Source: Mugil cephalus
Lineage: Eukaryota > Chordata > Actinopteri > Mugiliformes > Mugilidae
Length of the DNA stretch: 64,000 nucleotides
Assembly (NCBI RefSeq): GCF_022458985.1
Contig: NC_061770.1
Span: forward strand, 37,243,599 to 37,307,598
Direction of reading: 5' to 3'
The notes beneath the pieces were generated by a model. It saw only the letters and a list, made by a program, of their open reading frames with translations, did no database searches and was not told where the DNA came from. The translations under genes and the position numbers were made by a program. Of the stretch, positions 1 through 11,303 are shown piece after piece (positions within the stretch are counted from its first letter, which is position 1; each line of letters opens with the position of its first letter).

Positions 1-2
1 AT

Positions 3-1052
3 AATGGCGAGGGCCATTTCACCATAGCTCCTTCTCCTGTCTCCTATATTCCTGCTCCAGGAAGTGAACTTGGGGATGAGATGGATTTTCTGGAAAGGAC
101 CAAGAACATGTTACATTATGTCTATAGTGCTGTGGAACAGCACTATTTAATTAACCCTGTCTACTCACATCTGTTAAAGCGACACTTCCCTCCTGGAACT
201 GATTTGTTGTCTTTGCAGCTTGCAGCTGATATCTGGCTGCTGAGGACGGATTTTGTCTTTGAGTTCCCTCGGCCCACTATGCCTAATGTGGTTTACATAG
301 GGGGGTTCCAGTGCAAAGAAGCCCAGCCTCTTCCTGCTGACCTTGAGGCATTCATGCAGAGTTCAGGGGAACACGGGGTGGTGGTCATGTCTCTGGGAAC
401 AATTATTTCAGCCTTGCCTCGTGAACACACAGAGGCCATTGCTGGGGCTTTTGCTCAACTCCCTCAGAAGGTGATCTGGCGGTTCATGGGTGAAAAGCCT
501 TCAAATCTGGGAAACAACACCCTGCTGGTGAGCTGGCTACCTCAGACCGATCTCCTGGGACACCCCAAGACTCGTGCATTTGTAGCCCATGGAGGCACCA
601 ATGGCATGTACGAGGCCATCTACCACGGCGTTCCTGTCCTGGGCTTGCCCCTCCTTTTTGATCAGTTTGATAACCTACTCCGGCTGAAAGTGCGTGGTGC
701 AGCTCGCGTTGTGGAGCCCACATCACTGACTGAGGAAGTATTCTTGGAAGCTCTAAGGGACATCCTTGAGAATCCCTCTTACCGCAGTAACATACAGCAT
801 CTCTCCCAGCTGCACCGCGACCAACCAATGTCCCCTATGGACACCGCCATCTTCTGGATTGAGTATGTCATCAGGAACAAAGCAGCAGCCCATCTGCGGT
901 CAGCAGGTTTTAGTCTTCCTTGGTATTCCTACTTTTGCTTGGATGTGGCTGCTTTTATTATGGCCATAATTGGAACATTCATCTGGGCTGCAGTCCTAGT
1001 TTGTAGGATTCTCTGCTGCCGGAGGTCCAGGAGAAAGACAAAAGCAGAGTAA
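3..1052 (+). CDS. UDP-glucuronosyltransferase, UGT5-like, 5' end outside window
   Basis: This enzyme moves a sugar from a UDP-sugar to small lipophilic acceptors; family members sit in the ER membrane facing the lumen. The frame is open from the window edge, so the N-terminal acceptor domain is missing and the ATG at 81 is internal. The UDP-sugar binding domain is complete. The family signature runs from about 534 to 665, with WLPQTDLLGHP, then FVAHGGTNG and the closing DQFDN. A single membrane helix follows (about 921-1020). The short basic tail ends KTKAE, which fits a KxKxx ER-retrieval signal. The whole visible part is one exon, as in fish UGT5 genes. Family assignment is firm; the exact member is not, because the N-terminal half is not seen. 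Confidence 0.93.
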   Translation, partial: NGEGHFTIAPSPVSYIPAPGSELGDEMDFLERTKNMLHYVYSAVEQHYLINPVYSHLLKRHFPPGTDLLSLQLAADIWLLRTDFVFEFPRPTMPNVVYIGGFQCKEAQPLPADLEAFMQSSGEHGVVVMSLGTIISALPREHTEAIAGAFAQLPQKVIWRFMGEKPSNLGNNTLLVSWLPQTDLLGHPKTRAFVAHGGTNGMYEAIYHGVPVLGLPLLFDQFDNLLRLKVRGAARVVEPTSLTEEVFLEALRDILENPSYRSNIQHLSQLHRDQPMSPMDTAIFWIEYVIRNKAAAHLRSAGFSLPWYSYFCLDVAAFIMAIIGTFIWAAVLVCRILCCRRSRRKTKAE

Positions 1053-2650
1053 CTGATCCAAACATTACTTATTCTTAGCACCCAACTAATCAATGTCTAA
1101 TGGAAACACTACTCCTATTACTATTTACAATAATTTCTACCTCATATTCTAACTTTTCCTCAAACAAGTTCTTTTGATATCCATTGTTGTGAAATCTTTA
1201 GTTAAGACCATTAAGTGATAGCAACAATTTTGCTGTTGCAGAATGACAAAGTGAAGAGACCTAAAGAAAATATGTCAGTTTTGGGGAACATCTCTTGTCA
1301 TTTAGTCCTGCATTCTTCATATTTTGACATCATTAATGAAACGACTTTCTAAAGGTTGCAGATATTTAAATTGCAGGGATGCAGCAGGGATCATTTCACT
1401 GTTGATTGAGTTGCCAATTGACATTAAAAAACACATTTACCGCGAACTGTACGTCTAAACAGATGCTAATTGTTGAGAATGTTGAATTGAGTGAGTTGTT
1501 TTGAAATGTTTATTTCTAACAATTAGATAATAACAATGCATCGGGATAGATGCAGGAAAGATAGTTTATGCCTTACCCCGGAAAAAACTATATACTGAAA
1601 ATCCATGTATAGTATTGTTAGCTTTTAAAATCATGATGAAATGTTATGTAGTTGTTTCGTTCCATTTTCGGAATTGGGTACAATTCCTGTTGCTTTCCTT
1701 ACACTAGATTTTTTCTGGGGAATCAGCAAAATTTTAAATGTCAAAAAAGTCTTTCATGTCTTTGGTGTAGTTAGTGATTGCTAGGAATATGTAACTATAA
1801 CATGTCATGTATAATTTGCAGAACTCTTTCAACCTAGTACTTGGCTCCATGCCAATGTTTCTATGTGCATACAATATGCACAACATGAATATAAAGAGCC
1901 AGAAACAGAGAGATTCCTGTGGTATGTAGCAAGCTTTCTACAGGAACACCCTATCATGTTGACCCCTGTGCCAAGAACTTCTCTGGGACTTTCATACTTG
2001 GTGCCAAGAGTCTGATGTCTAGGCACCATACAGTTTGATACCTGCACCCTGAAGACCTTTATGCAGACCCCTCGGGTGCTTATTGTGGTAGTACATTCTC
2101 AGGGGACTTCTTAATTTACTAACTCTTGCATATTTTAATAAATCAAAGATTTGTGAAATTATAAAGGAAACAAAGTGAATGATTGGACCCTCCTCCTTTT
2201 GAAATCCTGTCGTAAAAATACTGACTAACACCTATTGTTTCAATAAACCCATTCTTCACTCAAACAATTTCAATTGTGTAAGATTTTTTTTTCTCCTCCC
2301 TGTGGTGGCTGAGAAAAGTTCCCCACAGTTCAATTTAACTCATTCACTCTCTACAAGACTGTTTTAAATTAATCAGTTTTGGGTAGGAGTACTTTATTTT
2401 ATATTTTAGTCTGCAGTACTGCAGTTTTAATCCTCTTGCAAACAACTCTCAATCGTAAATTATAAATGCTTGTAAATTCACACGCGTGCACAACTGAACA
2501 CTGTACTGTTATGGAAAACAAAATGAATGCTACTAAATACAGTTCTAGCATATTTACTTAAGAGAAACAATAATGTGTTTAATATTAAACTGTCTTAGAC
2601 ATTAGCCAAGAATCTAAAAGGACCTGAGTGACACTTCACATCAGTTCCTC
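1053..2650 (+). other. 3' flank of the UGT gene and intergenic DNA
   Basis: No supported coding region. AATAAA at 2242-2247 is a plausible poly(A) signal, which would give the UGT gene a long 3' UTR of about 1.2 kb. The rest is AT-rich and unremarkable. Confidence 0.4.
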
Positions 2651-3263
2651 CCCTCGCAGACCCCTGTCCATCGACTGATACTGGGATATTAAAGAGGGAG
2701 GCACAGAAAAAGAGCAAGTGTATGTTTTTGTTCTGGGGCAGAAAGGCGTTCTCCTGCCTCAGGATGTTGCCTTTAAAGCTGAAGAAGTGGGTTTCCTGAG
2801 GAGGAAACGATCACAGAACAGACAAAGCTCGGTCAAGACACCGTGTTCCCAACATTTCTTGAGCACAGGTCGCCCGGCTGCAGGGTGGGCAGCACGTTTA
2901 CGCTGGAGTCGGTGAGTGAAAAGCTGCTTCATTTAAAAATATAGATTAATTCTTCATGCACCTGCTGATGATGAACCTATGATAGTGACCTTGCCATCTG
3001 CTTTGCAGGTGTTTCTTTCCGGTGATGGATCCAGCTTGCTTTGAACACTGGTTGACTGACGGAATAAAAAAGGAGTCTGATTATTTTCATAGAGGGCATT
3101 TATGAATAATACACAAGAGACAAATGAAAGCTGACAAATGACAATTAACTTTTCCTATGCCTTGAATGGGCGATTCTAAGGCAAGTCATCATTCCTTGAG
3201 TATATCAGTGTCTCACTGAGGCCTCCTCTAGTTTCCCATGCCAGGTGCTTTACAAACAGAGAC
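2651..3263 (+). other. Probable 5' UTR and leader intron of the GPR132-like gene
   Basis: A donor (GTGAGT at 2912) and an acceptor (TTTGCAG ending 3008) frame a likely 97-bp intron in the 5' UTR. The second UTR exon would contain an upstream ATG at 3025 with a 26-codon reading frame ending at 3105, before the main start at 3264. Such an upstream frame could lower translation. Transcript ends are not visible. Confidence 0.4.
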
Positions 3264-4595
3264 ATGTCCAATGACACCTGCAACCTCCCTCTGAACACGG
3301 ACACATTTGGCCTGACCTGCATCTATGGCCTCATCTTCTCTTTGGGTCTTCCAAGCAACCTGCTGTCTCTCTGGGGATTATACCAACTGGGGCGATCAGG
3401 TGGGGGAGGCTGTCAGCTGGTCTACATCCTCAACCTGCTACTGTCAGACCTCCTCCAGCTGCTCACCCTGCCGCTTTGGATACTTTACCTCCAAGGTGCG
3501 CATCAGTGGCCCTATGGTCAGCTAACCTGCGAGCTGGTCGGCTATGTGTTTTACGTTAACGTCTATGCCAGTGTCATGTTCCTGTGCCTAATAGCGATGG
3601 ACCGCTGCCTGGCCATCGTGTACCCACTGAGCAGCCGTGGGGTGCGGACCGTCAAGGTGGCAGTGGTGTCAGGTGTAGCCGTGTGGTCCCTAACGTTCCT
3701 GTTCTGCTTGAGCGGCCTGCTGCCGTCTGTGTTTGATGCTGACAGAATGCTGTGTCTGGAGCAGTACCCTGTCAGCCCCAGATATGCTCACTTTAAGATC
3801 ACCACTGTGGTCCTAGGCTTCTTGCTGCCATGCACCATACTTGGGTGAGTTAACCCCAGGATCTCTGCATGTTTGTCTAATGCATGTGCTGTTATCTAAC
3901 CCTAACCCTAACTGTAACCCTAAACCTAAGTAAATAACCTTAAGCTAAAAAAATACAATAAAAATGTGTGGTGCTGTCTACAACATACAGTATTTCAAAA
4001 TGTAAAATGTACTTTGTACAATGCATATACTCAGCTATTGAGATATTTTCCTTATTTATGAGTGGTATAGGAAAACCCAAGTAACCTAAGATTTTACTGA
4101 TGACATTATACCATTCTTTGTATTTGATGAAAATGTTAATTTCTCATCTTCAACTCTGTTTCCTTGTTCAGCTACACTTCGGCCCATATTGGTGTGACAC
4201 TTCGACGGTCTCCTTCCCTCTCTGACCACGAGCGGCACAAAATTGTCGGAATCCTGGTGGTGATCACTGTCAACTTCATTGTTGTTTTTGGACCCTACCA
4301 CCTCGTCGGCGGATACAGGTTCGTGTCCTTGCTACTTACAGATGAGCCATGCGGACTAGAGCAGTCCATTTTTCTCGTCTATCGCCTGTGCTACGGCCTG
4401 ACCAGCCTCAACACCTTGCTGGATCCCCTCTTCTACATCTTCCTGTGCCCTGATGCTCGTCTAGAGCTACAAAGGTCCCTGCCCTGTTTAGGAAGAGGGC
4501 AAAGCACGAGGAAAAACATGAATCTCAGCATCAGAGCTTACAAAAACACCAAGAGGGATAGTGCAACTGGACATAATAATCTTCTAGCAGTATAA
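3264..4595 (+). CDS. gpr132: G protein-coupled receptor, GPR132 (G2A)-like
   Basis: Class A 7TM receptor of the plasma membrane. GPR132 and its relatives GPR4, GPR65 and GPR68 respond to protons and lysolipids or oxidised fatty acids; the ligand here is inferred only. Two coding exons, 3264-3844 and 4172-4595, join in phase 2 (CTTGG, intron GTGAGT...CAG) to give 334 residues. Seen: DRC in place of DRY at residues 113-115, the TM3/ECL2 cysteines at about 89 and 164, FGPYHL in TM6, a CGLEQ stretch in ECL3 as in GPR132, and DPLFY in TM7. The segments TLPLW, FYVNVYASVMFLC and SRG after TM3 also follow GPR132. The intron lies just after TM5 and holds telomere-like repeats. A truncated second copy of the 3' part follows at 5352. 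Confidence 0.85.
3896..3930 (+). repeat. Telomere-like CCCTAA repeats in intron
   Basis: Imperfect CCCTAA units inside the GPR132-like intron. The same patch recurs at about 5447-5484 because the region was duplicated, and an independent run of about four units is at 31038-31061. Confidence 0.7.
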
Positions 4596-5351
4596 TTTGA
4601 ATCACTCACTTCTGACTGCTGACTGTATTTAGTTAAAGCAATTGTGCCACCCAGTGGATATGTATGTGCTCAGTCTATGTCTTGTGTAGGAGTTTCAGTT
4701 CTCATTGATTACATGAATATGGCTCGGAGTGCTTCACCTTTTCATCTAAACAATTCACAGTTTTAGTTTCTCGTAATGATCTAAATACTGATTCAACAGT
4801 TCACATGGGAATATTTTAATGCAAAAAATCTCAACGTGCATGGAGCTTGAACCGCTGCCGTGAATTTCATACCATATAGCTCCAATCCATTGTGGATTCA
4901 AGAAGAGATACAGAGACGAATAAAGGTAATCCAGGAAATGATCTTATCATTAACAGTGTGAACAGTAGAAATGATTTACTGTGGGCTACTCATGCTTCAA
5001 ACTATTTTTTTGTTTGTTTACACTTTTAAGTTGTTCAATTAAAATGTATGTTTTAATCACTTGTTTGACGTCAGTTATTTTAGAAATGGAACCGGTGCTT
5101 CTTAGTTATTTTTTATTAATATTTAGAAATGTCATCTTACGCTATGAAAAAGAAAGGGTACATAGAGAGGGTCAAAAGACATTCGAAGGCATTAGTTGTA
5201 AGCCTTGAGCTCATTCATTACGATAGCAAAAACGTGCATGTCTCTACGTGTATCTATGTATCTCTAAAATCAGCACGTGTGAGCACTGTGAAACTGTTGA
5301 TAACATATTGTGGGAGACACCTCATGCATCTGCAACATACTTCTGAGAGAA

Positions 5352-6148
5352 ACCACTGTGGTCCTAGGCTTCTTGCTGCCATGCACCATACTTGGGTGAG
5401 TTAACGCCAGGATCTCTGCATGTTTGCATAATGTGTGTGTGTTGTTACCTAACCCGAACCCTAACTGTAACCCTAACCCTAAGTAAAACAGAATTTAATA
5501 ACCTTAAGCTGAAAAATTCCACTAAAACGTGTGGTGCTGCCTACAACATACCCACAATATTAACTAAAGCCAGTATTTAAAAATGTAAAATGTACTTTGT
5601 ACAATGCATATACTCAGCTATTGAGATATTTTCCTTATTTATGAGTGGTATAGGATAACCCAAGTAACCTAAGATTTTATCTGATGACATCCTACTATTC
5701 TTTGTATTTGATGAAAATGTTTATTTCTCATCTTCAACTCTGTTTCCTTGTTCAGCTACACTTCGGCCCACATTGGTGTGACAATTCGACGGTCTCCTTC
5801 CCTCTCCGACCACGAGCGGCACTAAATTGTCGGAATCCTGGTGGTGATCACTGTCAACTTCATTGTCGTTTTTGGACCCTACCACCTCGTCGGTGGATAC
5901 AGGTTTGTGTCCTTGCTATTTACGGATGAGCCATGCGGACTAGAGCAGTCCATTTTTCTCGTCTATCGCCTGTGCTACGGCCTGACCAGCCTCAACACCT
6001 TGCTAGATCCCCTCTTCTACATCAAAGGTCCCTGCCCTGTTTAGGAAGAGGGCAAAGCACGAGGAAAAACATGAATCTCAGCATCAGAGCTTACAAAGAC
6101 ACCAAGAGGGATAGTGCAACTGTACATAGTAATCTTTTAGCAGAATAA
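5352..6148 (+). pseudogene. Truncated tandem copy of the GPR132-like gene
   Basis: The sequence from 3801 onward is repeated from 5352, starting in the last 44 bases of exon 1, running through the intron (with its telomere-like repeats), the last exon (5756-6148) and the 3' flank to about 6640. The first five membrane helices are absent. In the copied last exon, a stop replaces Lys at 5823-5825. A 31-bp deletion at about 6024 shifts the frame just after TM7, although the tail is still well conserved at the DNA level. It cannot make a receptor. Identity to the parent is high, so the duplication is fairly recent. Confidence 0.88.
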
Positions 6149-7156
6149 TTTGAATCACTCACTTCTGACTGCTAAATGTATTTAGTTAAAGCAATTGTGC
6201 CACCCAGTGGATATGTATGTGCTCAGTCTATGTCTTGTGTGAGTTTCAGTTCTCACTGATTACATGAATATGGCTTGGAGTGCTTTCACCTCTTCATCTA
6301 AACAAATTCACAGTTTTAGTTTCTCGTAATGATCTAAATACTGATTCAACAGTTTGACGTCAGTTATTTTAGAAATGAAACAGGTGTGAATCATTGCGGA
6401 AACCAAAGCATCAGTTCTTTTTTATTAATGTTTACAAATGTAATTTTACACTATGAAAAAGAAATATATATATAGAGAGAGAGGTTCAAAGACATTTTCT
6501 CATTCATAACAATAGCAAAAACATGCATGTCTCTACGTATATCTATGTATCTCTAAAATCAGCACGTGTGAGCACAGTGCAGAACATGATAACATCTTGC
6601 ATGAGACGCCTCATGCATCTGCAACATGTGCTTACAAAGCAAAAAAATTTAATAAAAACTTACCAAGTATTCACTTTTATCAAACACTCAAGTCAAAATA
6701 AGAAGATTAAATGAAACACTGCACATTCTTTGCTGGGATAAGTGGTGAGTACATAAAGGGCCAAGTGTGTGCGCTCGGCTTGTGGCTCTCATTGTAAATG
6801 TGAATAATGAACATGTCCATTCTGTTAATGAGACGAACTTGAGTGGACGCTGTCGTCCTCTGAAAATGAGGAAGTCCATGCAATGAAATGTAATACAACT
6901 TGCAAATGTTTCAAATTAAAAGCCTTGCAGGAACTGGATGGATTGTGTCAAGTGTATTGCTTGAACACTTTTAATTTGAAATGATTAAAAAAATAATAAT
7001 AATAAATGAAGGAAATGGCATCAGGAATAATGAGAGCTTGAATATGAGACCTTCTTGCTAAAATATCACATGCCTGATATGAGGCAGAAAAGGAGACGCT
7101 CGGAAACACAGGTGACGTAAGTGCTCAACGTGTGACATTACTACAGAATGCACGCA
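6149..7156. other. Duplicated 3' flank and spacer before ptgdr2
   Basis: 6149-6640 repeats the flank of the GPR132-like gene (compare 4596-5340). 6641-7156 shows no supported gene and should contain the 3' UTR of the minus-strand ptgdr2 gene; no clear poly(A) signal on that strand was picked out. Confidence 0.5.
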
Positions 7157-8290
7157 TCAGTTCTGACTTGAGCTTTCACCCAGCTCCTGCTCCTCTGTTT
7201 TTGAGCTTAACATTGGGACGGAATTCTTCTTCCTCGACGCATTGTCCGTCATGCTGATAGAGCTGCGAACAGTGCTGCGGCGGCGGGCCAGCTCGAGCAG
7301 GTCCTCAGCCAGTACACTCTCCATCACTGCACCCATAGAATGTCTGATCTTTTTGCACAGGTCAGGGCAACTGAAGACGTACAGGATGGGATTGAGGACA
7401 CTGTTAAGGAAGCCGATCGTCGCTGACACTGGGAGGGCCTTTGTAATAAATGTCTGCACAGGATGCGTTTTAGGGGCCATGACCTCTATGACGATGAACA
7501 GGTGGTAGGGAGCCCAGCAGACTACGAAACTCACCACCACCGCCATCACGAGCCGGACAAAACGGAAAGGCCTTCGGCAGTTTCTGCGGGCCAAGGCAGA
7601 ATTCACGGCAACGTAGCTGAGGATGATGAGTGCCAGAGGAATGAGGAAGGCAAAGAAGAGCTTCATGAATGCCAAGCCCTCCTTGCGCTGCTTACATAAA
7701 GATTCCAGCCATTTCTTGTTGTAATTCTCCTTGTTAGGGAATCGAGCGTAGTTGTAGTAACAGAGAACCTTGCCGTTGGGCAGCTGAATGGTGTCACGGA
7801 ATATGTAAAAGGGAATGGTGCAAATCACAGCCATGATCCAAATCACCACACACACCTTCCCCACTAGTGCGGGGTTCCTGTGGTTCTGGGCCCACACCGG
7901 TCTCATCACCACCAGGCAACGGTCCACAGAAATGGCCGCCAGCAGGAAGCCGCTGACAAACATGTTGAGGAAGAAGATGGAGGAATGCATGCGGCAGAAG
8001 GTCGTACCCAGCGTCCAGGTGTTCCTGCGGGCCATGTAGGCGGTGAAGACGGGCAGGGAGGCGGTGGCTAGGAAGTCGGAGGCTGCTAGGTTGAGAATCC
8101 AGATGCTGAGGACGGAGCGGCGGACGCGGAAGCCCACTACTCCGAGAATGAGGAGGTTTTCCAAAATGCCAATAGTAGAGAACAGGCCATGGAGGGTGAT
8201 GGTGAAAATATTCAAAGAAGACAACGGCTCTGTTTGGTTCTGTTGGATCTCAATGGCCCTTGAGCTCTGGTTAAAAGGACAGAGTACCAT
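7157..8290 (-). CDS. ptgdr2: Prostaglandin D2 receptor 2 (CRTH2/GPR44)
   Basis: Class A 7TM receptor for prostaglandin D2, in mammals a Gi-coupled chemoattractant receptor of Th2 cells, eosinophils and basophils. The 377-residue product has two N-terminal glycosylation sites (NQSS, NQTE). It has HSSIFFLNMF and DRC (residues 123-125) in TM3, followed by the RPVWAQNHR stretch that is nearly identical in mammalian PTGDR2. FRDTI and a CYYN motif lie in ECL2 (disulphide Cys about 99-177), then CWAPYH in TM6, NPILY at 300-304, and a Ser/Thr-rich tail after CPDLCKKIRHS. The frame is open further upstream, but a good acceptor (TTGTAG, ending at 8367 on the plus strand) makes the ATG at 8290 the likely start. 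The coding part is then one exon, with a 5' UTR exon upstream not located. Confidence 0.93.
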   Translation of the reverse strand: MVLCPFNQSSRAIEIQQNQTEPLSSLNIFTITLHGLFSTIGILENLLILGVVGFRVRRSVLSIWILNLAASDFLATASLPVFTAYMARRNTWTLGTTFCRMHSSIFFLNMFVSGFLLAAISVDRCLVVMRPVWAQNHRNPALVGKVCVVIWIMAVICTIPFYIFRDTIQLPNGKVLCYYNYARFPNKENYNKKWLESLCKQRKEGLAFMKLFFAFLIPLALIILSYVAVNSALARRNCRRPFRFVRLVMAVVVSFVVCWAPYHLFIVIEVMAPKTHPVQTFITKALPVSATIGFLNSVLNPILYVFSCPDLCKKIRHSMGAVMESVLAEDLLELARRRSTVRSSISMTDNASRKKNSVPMLSSKTEEQELGESSSQN

Positions 8291-9312
8291 CTTGGAAGGC
8301 AAAGCTCTTGATGTCTTTCTGAGTGGTAGCAGTTTGAGTTTTTCCTTCACGCTGCAGAAGGGACCTACAACAGAGATTAGAACATGAAACTGAGCAATTA
8401 GTCCAAATAACAATTCGCAATCCACTGAAAAGTACAATTTTGCAAAAGCTGCTTTTAGGATAGAATATATTTTCACATAGTTACATGCAGTAACCGCAGC
8501 GTTAATTAGCATATTGTCATACAGAGCAGAGGTGCAAAGAAGATGGGTGTTGTTGTTGCAACTTAACCAGACTTCTGCATGCAAATTACCTGTGAATGTT
8601 TCTCTGGCATATTCAATTGAAAATCCATTTTTATCAGATTATCTATTTCACTGCACAGGACGCCAGGGTTGATCCACAGTTAAAACTCACTGATGAGACT
8701 CTGTAGGAAAACATTAAGGTTGGAGGATGCCCCCCATTTTCTGGATGACGAGCAGTAATCCCAACAGTGCTTTCCCAGCCGTGACAAATTAAAAATAAAA
8801 GTAAAATTCCAACTGTGGTGCATTCATTGTATGATTTTTCTGCAAAAGAAAACGGAAGTGTTTTTTTTTTTTCAATTTAAAAGCAGCGCTGAAAAAAAAT
8901 ATTGCATTTGCAGCATCTGTGCTTGACATCTTCGCAAGTCTTTATCTGACACATGTCCCACATCTGTTAACGCTTCTCAAGTCCCCTTCTTATAAGCCCA
9001 TTTGATCTGACCATGCATCACATCTGCATTTAAATAATTTCTACATGGTGAGCGACGCAGAAACCGTGAATTCAGATCAAAACAAAAAAATTTAAAGCTG
9101 ACAACCGTTAGAAAGATGCAAGTTTACCTCATACTATAAGATACTGATAGTGATACTAAAACTGGTTTATGCGGTAGTGTTTAAACCCCTTGTACTAACC
9201 CCTAACGCACAAATGCAGCCCACCTCTGGCCAAAACTATCACTTACCTCTTTGTCTGTGGAAGGTCTACTGAGCTGTGTGTCTTGCTATGCTACTGCATG
9301 ACAAACTACACA

Positions 9313-9350
9313 ACACCCATCACCCCGTGTTACCCTGGGGTGATGGGTGT
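9313..9350. other. Perfect hairpin, 14-bp stem and 10-nt loop
   Basis: ACACCCATCACCCC is followed after 10 bases by its exact reverse complement. It lies about 1 kb upstream of the ptgdr2 start. Role unknown. Confidence 0.75.
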
Positions 9351-10251
9351 AAATCAATAGGAAGCGTAAACCTCAAAAAGGAACTCAGACTAAAAAAGAA
9401 AAGACAAACTCAACACGCAAGTCAAGCTGCAGAAGAAAGTAAAGCTTGCTACTAGTTCCTGAAAAATAAACTCTTTATGCACAAATAAGAAAAACTCCTA
9501 GTGTGGATGTGATCTTCTGTTCTCAATGCCATATGCTGCCACTTTTTATTTGTCTGTTCTTGCATGTTTTATCAAAGCCGTTGTAAGAAATTCATCAGAT
9601 ACCTTTAGTTAAGTTTCACACCACTAAAGTCAAGATAAAATCTTCTCGCCTTCTTACTTTTATCTGTTCTTCTTGTTAAAATATTAACAGATTATGGTAG
9701 GAAACAGGTGACTGGGAGAGCTGAGTTAGCGCCATTAAAAAATTCATTACATACATAAACAACACCAGCGTTGTAGTCACTAATCATATGAGTAATCGGA
9801 AACGGTATGATGTTATCGCCACATCTGTGTTTTCAGGTCTGTCTCTGTGTGAGAAGGTGGCACACTAGTCAGCAGCTTTCTTCCAATAACTATTTCACAG
9901 GATATGTCACCTTTAAAAGACTAACTCTGAACATGTTAAACATTTATCATGTTAAACATTTATATACATTATACATTGAAATATAAGCTGAAACTAAAAT
10001 CAGGTTCACCAGGAAGCCTGCAGAGTTTCTTAAAACTGAAGTTGAGGTTAGGGCTTATGGTCAAGCGAATGTTCTAGCTACTTTTGGTAATTTTCTTGAC
10101 TCAATGGCCTCTGAGGTGTCTGCAACATGTGCGTGTGTGTGTAATTGTATAACTACCCTTATGAGGACCAGTGGGTTCAGTAACACATGTTTCTGACGGT
10201 CGTCACAATGTTGTTAAGGGCTAGTGCTTTGGTTTTAGTTTTGGTTATGCA

Positions 10252-10253
<2 letters not shown>

Positions 10254-10299
<46 letters not shown>
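10254..10299 (+). repeat. (GT)n microsatellite
   Basis: About 23 uninterrupted GT units. Confidence 0.95.
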
Positions 10300-10300
<1 letters not shown>

Positions 10301-11303
10301 TATGTGTTTTGGGGGTGTGTGTTTGTGTGCTTACATACAGCTGTATTGTTCATGATAATCTACTGAATTTACTGCCACCATAGGCACATTTTTACTTTTA
10401 TAGGAAATCATTAGAACAGAAGAAAAATGTAAATACACTCGGCTGAAGGTGCTTTACTACTCTTCTTTAGTAGTTCACAGTGTGCTTGCACAAGGGTGTG
10501 ATAATGCTGAAAGAAAAAATAAAGACGAGAAATAAAGCAGAAGACACCAGCAAATGAGGATGTCACGTGGTGAAACATAAAAAGCCTCACCCAACACAAT
10601 CTTGTGCACATGCAACATTCTTAAGTGTTCAAATGTTCAAATAAAAAAAACGTTTAGGCTTATCTCTTATCCAGTGTGTAAAGCTAAACCTAATATGCGG
10701 TTTTGTTGTTCTTTAGGTTTATACTGACACCTGCTGGTCGACTGGGCCATTGACATACAGCATAAAGTATTCTCAACATTTTCAGTTCCTCTGTGCGAGA
10801 GACCCTCAAAGTGCTCAATTTATCATACATACTTATTCAGTGATGCAACTGTTACATCTGTATTTCGTTTTTTATCTTACAAGTGATGACACTTGGTGTT
10901 TAAAAAAACAAAAACGACAGGGGTCTTTTGATAGTGATTGAGCAAGATGCAAATTGTGAAACAGTACTGTTTTTTTGTTTTTTTTTGTGTGTGTGTGTGT
11001 TTTGTTTTGTTTTTTTGCCTTGGGTGTGGTGTGAGAGGGGTGAGAGGGTGTGCTCTGCCTGAAAATGCTCTTCGCACATCGAAAGTGTGACTGAAAGGCC
11101 GAGCCTGTGTTATTTATAAACTGTTGAAATACATATTTTTACAGGAAGTAAAAGAGCAAGACAGTTTTGACTGTGTTTTCTCAGATGGGGTCAGTTTCAA
11201 CCAATACAGATCGGATAGTCCTGCAACCGACCACCATCCCTCATTCATTTCGCTGTTAACAAATCCAATAAATAAAACCACCGAGTAATGAATTAGAAGA
11301 ATA

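Larger units (their letters stand above)
8368..11303. other. Intergenic DNA upstream of ptgdr2
   Basis: No supported gene. It should contain the ptgdr2 promoter and leader exon. Visible structure: a perfect 14-bp hairpin at 9313-9350, a (GT)n run at 10254-10299, and short T/G-rich tracts near 10970-11010. Confidence 0.4.

Noticed and set aside
8043-8387. Plus-strand reading frames opposite ptgdr2
   Set aside because: Antisense to a clear receptor gene; arginine-rich composition typical of shadow frames.
8291-8584. Longer N-terminus for ptgdr2
   Set aside because: The extra part is hydrophobic, unlike the family, and a good splice acceptor lies just before the chosen start.
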